This document shows positions 56,330 through 64,000 of a DNA stretch of 64,000 bases, in pieces. This stretch comes from Tuctoria greenei (lineage: Eukaryota > Streptophyta > Magnoliopsida > Poales > Poaceae), in NCBI GenBank assembly GCA_036927565.1, contig JAYESD010000008.1:119997498-120061497 (forward strand). Direction: 5' to 3'. Position 1 is the first letter of the stretch; every line of letters starts with the position of its first letter. The notes beneath the pieces are model-generated. The model was not told the DNA's origin and made no database searches. It saw only the letters and a list, made by a program, of their open reading frames with translations. The translations under genes and the position numbers were made by a program.

Positions 56330-56968
56330 TCAAGCCACGTTCCAAGCATCAAGGATATTTAGTTCATTTCGTAGCTCGCAAAAACATTTTTCATCAAGTG
56401 GCTTGGTAAATATGTCAGCTAGTTGTTTTTCGGTGTTGACATGGGAAATGGCTATGTCTCCTTTCATTGAGTGGTGTGTCAAAAAGTGATGTCGGATGTC
56501 TATGTGTTTGGTCCTAGTGTGCTCAACGAGATTATGGGCAATTTTAATGGCACTCTCATTATCACAAAGAAGTGGAATACGGCTCATATTGTAACCGTAA
56601 TCCCTTAGAGTTTGTCGCATCCAAAGGAGTTGTGCACAACAACTCCCGGCTGCAACATACTCCACTTCGGTTGTGGATAAGGCAATGGAGTTTTGTTTCT
56701 TCGAGGACCAAGAAACTAGTGATCTACCTAGGAATTTGCATGTACCAGAGGTACTTTTTCTATCTACTTTGCATCCGGCATAATCTGCATCGAAGTATCC
56801 ACTGAGATTGAATTTGGAACCTTTAGGATACCAAGGGCCTAGGTTGGGTGTATGAACTAAATATCGCAAGATTCTCTTGACAGCTGTCAAATGACACTCC
56901 TTAGGATTGGCTTAAAATCTTGCACACAAGCACACACTCAACATAATATCAGGCCTAGATGCACATAA
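56330..56968 (-). pseudogene. Sirevirus RNase H
   Basis: From MTAVKRILRYLVHTPNLGPW (56890): GYFDADYAGCKVDRKSTSGT, FLGRSLVSWSSKKQNSIALS, TTEVEYVAAGSC, LLCDNESAIKIAHNLVEHTR, KHIDIRHHFLTHHSMKGDIA and the end FTKPLDEKCFCELRNELNIL. 186 codons, all conserved acidic residues visible (D in FDAD, E in EVEY, D in CDNES). The join to RT (56890-56969) is disturbed by a stop and frameshift. RNase H removes the RNA strand during cDNA synthesis. Confidence 0.88.
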
Positions 56969-58604
56969 TTAAAGTAGGTATCCAATCATGGAGCGATATA
57001 CCTTTTGATCCATGTTTGGTCCGTCTTCATTTAAATCCAAGTGTCCATTTGTTGCCATGGGAGTCTTTATTGGCTTTGCCTTGTCCATTCCAAACTTCTT
57101 GAGTATGTCTTGAGTGTACTTGGTTTGGCTTATAAACGTCCCTTCCTTTTGTCGCCTCACTTGGAATCCCAAGAAGTATTTCAGCTCTCCCATCATGGAC
57201 ATGTCGAACCTATCTGTCATAATCTTACTAAATTCTTCACAAAAGGATTTGTTAGTTGAACCAAAGATTATGTCATCAACATAAATTTGACAAATAAAAA
57301 GATCATTGTCAAAGTGCTTTGTAAAAAATGTATAATATGCTTTACCAATTACTATTTTCAATTAAGAAATCTCTAAGACACTCATACCAATCTCTAGGAG
57401 CTTGTTTGAGGCCGTAGAGAGCCTTACGCAGTTTGAACACGTGGTCGTGGAACTCTTGATCTTCGAATCCGGGAGGTTGCTCCATGTACACCTCCTCCTT
57501 GATTGGTCCATTAAGGAAGGCGCTTTTCTCATCCATTCGATAGAGCTTGAAATCTTGGTGAGTAGCATATGCAAGTAATGTTCTAATTGATTCAATCCTA
57601 GCTACGGGAGCAAAAGTTTCGTCAAAATCCAAACCTTCGACTTGTGAATACCCTTTGGACACAAGTCGCTCCTTGTTCCTTGTCACCATCCCGCGTTCAT
57701 CTTGCATGTTGCGAAAGACCCATTTGGTGCCGACGATGTTGAACATGGGTCTTTTGACGAGTTCCCACACCCCGTTCTGTTTGAAGTTGTTAAGTTCTTC
57801 TTGCATTGCCACCACCCAATCCGGATCTTTCAATACATCCTTAATCCTGCGTGGTTCCAAAAAGGATACAAAAGAGTAATGTTCACAAAAATTAGCAATT
57901 CGAGATCTAGTAGTTACTCCCTTTTGGATGTCACCGATTATGTTGTCGACGGGGTGATCTCTTTGGACGCATTGGTGTACTATTGGGTGTGGCACTTGTG
58001 GTCTTGAATCTTCATGGTCATCTTCTACTCCCCCTAGATGGTTGCCCTCATTGGTGTGCTGATTATCTTCGTCTTCTTGAGGTTGATCTTGTGTAGAAGC
58101 TCCCCCTTGATCATTTATCTCCACTTGTAGTTCATCTTCATCATTTGCATTTGGAGGTGGCGCTTGTGGTCGAACATCGCCCAACGCCATCCTTCTCAAT
58201 GCTTGACATGGAGCTTCTTCTCTATCTAGCACACATGGATCAACTTGCCCTTCTTTAGAGCCGTTAGTTTCATCGAACACTACATCACATGCTACTTCAA
58301 CAAGTCCAGAGACCTTGTTAAAGACATGATAACTGTAAGAGTTCAAATCATAACCAAGCAAGAAACCTTCATCAGACTTCAAAGCAAACTTTGAAGTCCT
58401 AGGATTCTTGTTTAAAATATAACACTTAGAACCGAAAAATCGAAAATAGGAAATATTCTGCTTGTTACCAGTGAGTAGCTCATATGACGTTTTCTTGAGA
58501 AGTCGATGAAGATAGAGTCGGTTTATGGCGTGACAAGCGGTGTTAACCGCTTTCGCCCAAAACCGATTCGAAGTATTGTACTCATCAAGCAATTCCCTCG
58601 CCAT
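56969..58604 (-). pseudogene. Sirevirus integrase C-terminus and reverse transcriptase
   Basis: A 420-codon frame (58604-57342) starts in integrase (MARELLDEYNTSNRFWAKAV, YFRFFGSKCYILNKNP), then a long acidic Asn/Asp/Gln linker, then RT (WVVAMQEELNNFKQNGVWEL, GTKWVFRNMQDERG, MDEKSAFLNGPIKEEVYMEQ, LYGLKQAPRDWYECL). The usual VDVKSAFLNG has MDEKSAFLNG. A frameshift near 57360 leads to FICQIYVDDIIFGSTN, the catalytic YVDD, and GELKYFLGFQVRRQKEGTFI, ending at 56969. RT copies the element RNA. Confidence 0.88.
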
Positions 58605-59134
58605 CTCTATGAGGGTTTGGTTCTTCCTTTCCGCTACTCCATTTTGTTGTGGGGAATACGGTGCTGAGAATTCATGCTTTATCCCTTCTTCATCTAGGTA
58701 CTCCTCAACTTGGGTGTTCTTGAACTCCGTGCCATTGTCACTTCATATGTTTTTGGTCTTCAATGAGAACTCATTTTGGGCACGCTTGAGAAACTTTTTG
58801 AGGGTTCCTTGAGTTTTTGTCTTATCATGCAAAAAGAAAACCCACATGAAGCGCGAAAAATCATCAACAATTACTAAGCTGTATTTGTTACCGCCGATCT
58901 AATGTAAGCAATTGGACCAAACAAATCCATGTGATGTAGCTCGAGCGGTCTTGTCGTTGTCCTGACATTCTTCGCGGGATGAGGTGCTCCTACTTGCTTC
59001 TCGGCTTGGCACACGCTACAAGGCCTGTCTTTCTCAAAAATAACATCCTTCAAACCTCGGATGTGATCGCCCTTAAGGAGTTTTTGAAGATTCCTCATAC
59101 CAACATGTGCTAGCCGTCGATGCCACAGCCAACC
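58605..59134 (-). pseudogene. Sirevirus integrase N-terminal part, interrupted
   Basis: Starts at the junction with the next element: GWLWHRRLAHVGMRNLQKLL (zinc His pair HRRLAH), then CSVCQAEKQ (Cys pair) and LELHHMDLFGP with the first catalytic Asp. A frame change and a TGA (~58742, usual Arg) precede SDNGTEFKNTQ with the second Asp. PQQNGVAERKN carries the Glu. All three catalytic residues are therefore present but in broken frames. The element at 59135 cuts the coding sequence just before the zinc motif. Confidence 0.85.
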
Positions 59135-61944
59135 TGTAACACCCTCATTTTCATGCATCATGCCTTGCATACACTCATATACATGTTTAACATTAACCGA
59201 CAACAAGACGAACGAGTTTAAAATTGATTTGGAGCAAAACCGCACTTAAAATGCAGGAAAGTGCAGACTAGTCCGATTTCTCTCTGACTAAAAATGGACT
59301 TTTCCGTTTTTGCTACGGACTAGTCCGATTTTGCCTCTGGAAACTTTTGGACTTGTCCGATTTTGTGAGGACTAGTCCGATATTCCAAGAATCCTTGAAA
59401 ATTTGCTAAGTCCCTGGACTTTTCCGGACTAGTCCGGTGTTCCAGCGGACTTGTCCGTTTTCCTCTCTGACTAAAGTCAGACTTCTCTGATTTTCGGCCA
59501 GACTTGTCCGATTTTCTCTCTGGACAACTTCTGACTAGTCCGGTCCTTTTCGGACTTGTCTGATATTTCGTGACTTCGAGTTGATCTTTTGCTTTACGAC
59601 TTGTTTCCTGGGGTTCACGTTAAGTGGGCCTAGGGACGTCGTGCCTAACTCTTTTAGAGCCCATGTGGGACTCTAAACCGGACTCTACTCCTCTCAGACT
59701 CAAAATCCATCTAACCCTAGCCTCAACCTCTATATAAACAACCCCACCCCTTTGCTTGACATCTATTTGCCACTTTTCCACCCCCACCAAAACCCTAGTT
59801 CGTGGAGAGCCACCACCAAGGAGGGAGGAGAAGATCCCAAGCAAGAAGAAGAAGAGAAGGAAATGAAAGAGGATCAAGATGTCCACCAAGTTTCGTTCTT
59901 TATCACCAATTCATCTCCAAGTTCCTCACCAACCCTAGATCATCAAGATCCAAGTGTTACCTCCATGTTTCTTGATTCATTGGAGTGCTAAACACCTGGT
60001 ATACCTTCTATTATCTTTTCCTTACGTGAATTGAACCCCTAATCTCCAAATTCACGTCGATCTAGAAAACCCTAGTTTGCTAGTTCTGCAAAGTGCGGAC
60101 TAGTCCGGCCTTCTGCAGACTAGTCCGATTTTGCTGACTAAATTGTATTGAATTAATTCTAAAATTTGATCTAATCACATCCAAACCTGTATAAACTTGT
60201 TAAAAGCTATTAAAACTAGTTAGTGATCATTAAAAGCAATCTATGAACAAGTTCTACCTTGCATTTGTATTAATCATGCATGTCATGAAATATTGAGTAA
60301 CATTTGTGTACTCTTTGATTGTGTTTCTTGCCTTGTATGTTTATTGTGCGGATTAGACGGATTTGCGCTAGAGAGTGCCGCGGAGGATCTACAGCACCAA
60401 GAGTTTGAAGGCTTTGACCCTAATCAACCGCAAGAGCTAGGCAAGTGTCCTTGAAGCATATTGATCCTTTTTTAAAATAAATGTTTTGTTTGCAAACTGC
60501 ATGCTTGTGTTAATTTGATGGGAAATACTATGGTAGGAAGTTTACTAGATTTGTTTAACCACCCTTGTCACCTGGAATATATGGTAGAGAGTCGGGAAGG
60601 GCTTTTTACCTTTTGCTTCGCTTAATCAACTGGGATGGAAAAACAACTATACCCCTCAATTTAATTATGCATGGATGATATTATGGTTAACATGATCTGG
60701 TTAATATTATATGGTAATGGGTGATCTCAGCAAGCCTGGTATGTGGATGGGTTGGATGTTATGGTGGTTTGCTTGCTTTAGATCTAAGGACCGGTTCATG
60801 CGAGAATAAGCCAGGACTATAGTGCCACTACGAGGCCAAGTATGGGTGCGGCGTAGATGATTAATTAGGGCTTTGCCAGTGCTATTTGGACCATTATTGA
60901 TGCTCGGGGAAGGTGTAGTCGGATTGGGTTTGTTGATGATTGGTGACTACCCTGGAATCCGGATGGCTCAAGAGGGGGCCCTTGGTTGAAGATGTGCTCT
61001 GTGGGAGACATCGCCACCGGTGAAACCTCAGTGGGGTCTAAATAGGCTAGTAATCCCTTTGTAAAGGCTATTTTGTGATCTCTTGGCCATACACCAAAGG
61101 AAGTGTAATTGGCATAAGAGAGGTTTCTTTAGTCGTCGACGGGTGATGAAATCACAAACACGTGGGTAAAGTGGTACAACTTCTGCAGAGAGTCTAATAA
61201 AACTATCATGATAGCCGTGCTCCCAGTTATGAGCACCTGGACAACTTCCATGATTAGAGGGAACTTGGTATTGGGAAGGTATTTTGGATGGTTATGGCTT
61301 GGTGATGGTTATGGTTGGTTATGGATTTATTTCTGGTATTGAATATGGTTATTGGCAAATGGTGAAATCTGGAATTATTGATGATGGTAGTGAATTCAGA
61401 CTGATATTACGATATTACTTATGATTATGATGAGTTTACTTCACATACATGTAATATATTGCTTTTTCAAATGTTTTAATGTACTTTTCAGCACTTAGGC
61501 ATTATTATTGTCGTCATTTGAATCAGCCACATGTCATACTTTCCACACTTGCTGAGTATGACATGTACTCACTCTTGCAATCCCCCCCCCAACAGTTGCA
61601 GGTCAGGATTGGGAGTTTAATGGTGATAATGCGGAGTTCTAGGCCGTGTCTACCATCAGCTTTGCCTGTGGTGTTTTGGAGCTGCGCTATACCCTATTGC
61701 TTATGCTGCCTAGCTGTTTAGTTGCTTATTTAGTTTATTTCCGCTGCATTAGTTGAACTTGTTATTAATATTTATTAGAGTTTGTACTCGAGGATAATAT
61801 GGTTTGTGCAATAAAATTTGATAATTAATTTTGTTCTGTGGTAATTTTCTGTATACTCTTTTGTGATGCACTCGTGTAAGTGTGTTGAACATCCTGGGCA
61901 CACATATGCGTTCACTTGGTTCATTTTCAGAACCGGGTGTCACA
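59135..61944 (+). repeat. 5' LTR of Del/Tekay-type element (plus strand)
   Basis: 2,810 bp. TATATAAACA at 59731-59740 is the likely TATA box; U3 is about 630 bp and contains the palindrome array. R-U5 is about 2.2 kb, long as in Tekay. It includes a block GAAGGCTTTGACCCTAATC (60408) like those of other grass Tekay LTRs (recalled). A C run is at 61585-61593. Confidence 0.88.
59264..59562. promoter_or_regulatory. Phased palindrome dyad array in a gypsy U3
   Basis: CGGACTAGTCCG-type units as in the Sirevirus LTR. Core starts are 59267, 59298, 59319, 59351, 59371, 59418, 59428, 59449, 59481, 59502, 59534 and 59554. Pairs 59298/59319, 59351/59371, 59428/59449, 59481/59502 and 59534/59554 have a 20-21-bp step and lie 53, 77, 53 and 53 bp apart. 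The array ends about 170 bp upstream of the TATA box. Another pair sits at 60099/60119, downstream of the start site. Confidence 0.88.
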
Positions 61945-62204
61945 TATTGGTATCAGAGCCACAGGTTGACGTAGGACTCAACCTAGATAGAATAGACACT
62001 TTAGAGCACATAGGAGCACTCAGGAACTGATGTGTTTTGTTTGGTGTGCTGTTGCTATATATTACTTGCTTGTGTGCTTAATAGAGGATTTTGGGATGCT
62101 TTAGCATTGCCATGTCCACGTAGGCTAGTTAGTTGTCTAGTTTCATATCCCTTGATGCATATAGTTGGGGACGTTTCTAATTCTTACCTATTGCTTTTCT
62201 CCAT
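61945..62204 (+). other. Leader and PBS of Del/Tekay-type element
   Basis: The PBS at 61948-61959 is a perfect initiator-Met match, three bases after the LTR. The leader is about 260 bp and no gene is seen in it. Confidence 0.85.
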
Positions 62205-63376
62205 ATGTTGAGGACTCGCAACCAGAGGGATGACAATGATGAGGAGGAGAACAATGGAGTGTCTCAGAACAACATTGGACAAGGATATACTCAGGGAGCT
62301 ATCAACATTGAGCAGCTATTGGCTATGCAAAACCAGCTCATGCAGACCATGATATAAACTATGGGACAGCTGCAGGCTGGCAATAACAACAATCAGCCCC
62401 ACATGCCTCCACCGCCACCCCCGCCTCCTCATAACTTGTTGGGAGAGTTTATGAGGACTAGGCCATCGACCTTTGCTCAAGCTGCTGACCCTATGGATGT
62501 GGATGATTGGCTCAAGTCCGTGGAGAAGAAACTTGCTATTGTCCAATGCAGTGACCGGGAGAAGGTTCTATTTGCTTCTCATCAACTCATTGGAGCAGTT
62601 GCGAATTGGTGGGATGCTTATTGCAATGCTCATGAGAATCAAGAGATGATTACATGGGTCGAATTCAAGGAGAGTTTTCGTTCTCATTATGTGCTGGAGG
62701 GATTTATCATCTTGAAGAGGCATGAATTTGAGAACTTAAGGCAAGGAATCTCAAGAGTGAGTGAATATCTCAATAAATTCACTCAACTCTCAAGGTATGC
62801 GCCTAAGGATGTGAGCCGGGACAGCCGGAAGCAATATTTGTTCATGAGAGGCTTGAACAATGAGATACAAGTGCAATTGCTTAACTGTGATTATGCCAAC
62901 TTTCAGAAGCTTGTGGACAAAGCAATTGTTGCTGAGAACAAGATCCGTGAGATGGAGCAAGACAATAAGAGGAAGGCGCCATATCAAGGACAACAATAAG
63001 GAAGTAATGTGCGCCCTCGCTTTGCACCTCCTAATGCGCCATATTACAACTCTTCTGTTCCTGCTCAACACCCTGGATTTGCACCGTGCTCAACTCAGTT
63101 TGTGCAGCAGTGCCCTATTACGCAAGCACCTAGGCCTCCAATGCCTTATGCACCCCGTGCTAATTTTCTTGGTGCAAACGTTTAGAATCAAGTTCGACCC
63201 AATAATTCTAGTTGAGTTAAGAAGTGCTATACTTGTGGAGAAGCTGGACACTTTGCGCATCAATGTGCTAAGTCAGGCCTTGATCAAGGAAGCAATGCAC
63301 CAAGGCAAAACCCACAAGACCCAATGGAGGACAGCCACAAGGGAACCATGGACAACAGAATTTTGCTCGTGGCAAT
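62205..63376 (+). pseudogene. Del/Tekay-type gag
   Basis: ATG 62205 (MLRTRNQRDDNDEEENN) is the better start because MxRTRxQ is the family's typical N-terminus; a TAA at 62355 (probably from CAA) interrupts it. Next come the Pro-run, FMRTRPSTFAQAADPMDVDD, WLKSVEKKLAIVQCSDREKV, VANWWDAYCNAHENQEMITW, YLNKFTQLSRYAPKDVSRDS and the helix ending KRKAPYQGQQ, then TAA at 62998. Two further stops (about 63184 and 63215) precede the zinc knuckle CYTCGEAGHFAHQC (about 63224-63265). A frameshift near 63350 leads to protease. Capsid protein of the particle. Confidence 0.88.
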
Positions 63377-64000
63377 GTGAACCGTGTCTCTACGGAGGAT
63401 GCTCAACAAGCGGATGACATGGTCATTGGTATGTTTCTCGCCAACTCCAACCCCGCAACTATGTTGTTTGATTCTGGAGCATCGCATTCATTCATTGCAT
63501 CGAAGTATGTTGCCAAGTATAGTTTGCCTATCTCTCATATGAAGTTTACTCTATTGGTTAAGTCTCCTGGAGGAGAGATGAGGACAAATATAGTATGTCC
63601 AAAAGTAAGCCTTAGTATAAGGGGGTTAGACTTCTCCGCCAACCTCATTGTTTTGGACTCTCAAGGATTGGACATTATACTTGGTATGTAATGGTTGAGG
63701 AAGCATAATGGAGTTATTGAGTGTGCGACGAAGACGGTGAAGTTGACCAATGAGGAGGGGATCACCGTAGAATTTGAAGCATCTCAAACCGCACCGAAAC
63801 AATTGGAGGTGAATCATATGGACGGTGCCGCAATTGAGGAGATTCCAGTAGTGTGTGAATTTTTGGATGTTTTTCCGGATGAGTTGCCAAGTATGCCACC
63901 CGATCGAGACATTGAGTTTGTTATTGATTTAATACCTGGAACTGCACCTATAGCTAAGAGGCCGTATAGGATGCCTCCTATGGAATTAGCGGAGCTCAAG
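63377..64000 (+). pseudogene. Del/Tekay-type protease and RT start (runs off the window)
   Basis: MVIGMFLANSNPATMLFDSG carries the protease active site FDSGASHSFIA (about 63470). NLIVLDSQGLDIILGM is followed by TAA/TAG-type interruption at 63689 where the family has Asp-Trp. The RT start follows: VCEFLDVFPDELPSMPPDRD, IEFVIDLIPGTAPIAKRPYR, MPPMELAELK, cut at 64000. The rest of RT, RNase H and integrase lie outside. Confidence 0.85.

Larger units (their letters stand above)
53807..59134 (-). mobile_element. Sirevirus internal region (Ty1/copia), 5' part outside the window
   Basis: Together with 36534-38458 this is one Sirevirus on the minus strand, read from 59134 leftwards: integrase, RT, RNase H, a third ORF, 3' UTR, PPT and 3' LTR. 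Integrase is interrupted at 59134 by another element, so gag, protease and the 5' LTR are not visible. Identification rests on the RNase H end FTKPLDEKCFCELRNELNIL, the extra downstream ORF and the palindromic LTR, all Sirevirus traits. Confidence 0.88.
59135..64000 (+). mobile_element. Del/Tekay-type gypsy element, cut by window end
   Basis: 5' LTR 59135-61944 (TGTAACACCCTC...GGGTGTCACA), PBS TGGTATCAGAGC at 61948-61959, then gag, zinc knuckle, protease and the beginning of RT on the plus strand. TGTAACACCC at the LTR start and the iMet PBS are typical of Del/Tekay chromoviruses (recalled). It inserted into the Sirevirus integrase; CAACC (59130-59134) is the expected 5-bp target duplication, and its partner lies outside the window. 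Confidence 0.9.

Overview
This is a plant nuclear window, almost certainly from a grass (Poaceae) with a large, repeat-rich genome. The evidence is nested LTR retrotransposons with initiator-Met primer-binding sites (TGGTATCAGAGC), a Sirevirus (Ty1/copia), Del/Tekay-type chromoviruses with 2.8-4.2 kb LTRs, an Athila-type Ty3/gypsy element with a Zn-knuckle gag, a RIRE2/Retand-like gypsy gag, CACTA-like subterminal repeats, and one GC-rich plant DC1 (Cys/His-rich) gene remnant. I see no bacterial operon, no CRISPR and no RNA gene. Nearly every coding region is a broken retroelement gene; the main exception is a 517-codon Athila-type ORF. Family names come from recalled motifs, not from searches.

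Layout. 1-530: degenerate array of CGGAGCT/CGGACCT about every 20 bp. 531-4891: minus-strand Ty1/copia (family A, Tork-like), 3'-truncated, beside a LINE remnant (about 4892-5330). 5331-6985: unassigned. 6986-14518: complete but mutated Ty1/copia (family B; TSD GATTG) inserted 234 bp upstream of the ATG of a frameshifted DC1 gene (14752-15451). About 15980-22440: CACTA-like repeats split by a complete family A element (16116-21948; TSD GTCAT) whose RT carries a 479-bp in-frame duplication with an inverted gag-derived filler. 22441-22830: a second subterminal-repeat family. 22957-31743: Athila-type element on the minus strand with gag, protease and a downstream ORF but no RT or integrase. 31744-36533: truncated RIRE2-like gag-protease element ending in a 70-bp/399-bp hierarchical tandem repeat. 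36534-59134: Sirevirus on the minus strand, split by a complete 15.3-kb Tekay-like element (38459-53806; TSD CAAAG). 59135-64000: another Del/Tekay-type element on the plus strand, cut by the window end and inserted in the Sirevirus integrase.

Order of events: the RIRE2-like element was hit by the Athila-type element on its left and by the Sirevirus on its right; the Sirevirus was then hit by the two Tekay-like elements. The two family A copies and family B lie in the left third.

The most interesting signal is regulatory. The Sirevirus LTR carries ten pairs of the palindrome (C)GGACTAGTCC(G). Partners are about 20 bp apart and pairs repeat mostly every 50-58 bp, all just upstream of a TATA box. 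The LTR of the unrelated gypsy element at 59135 carries the same dyads with the same spacing, also upstream of its TATA box.
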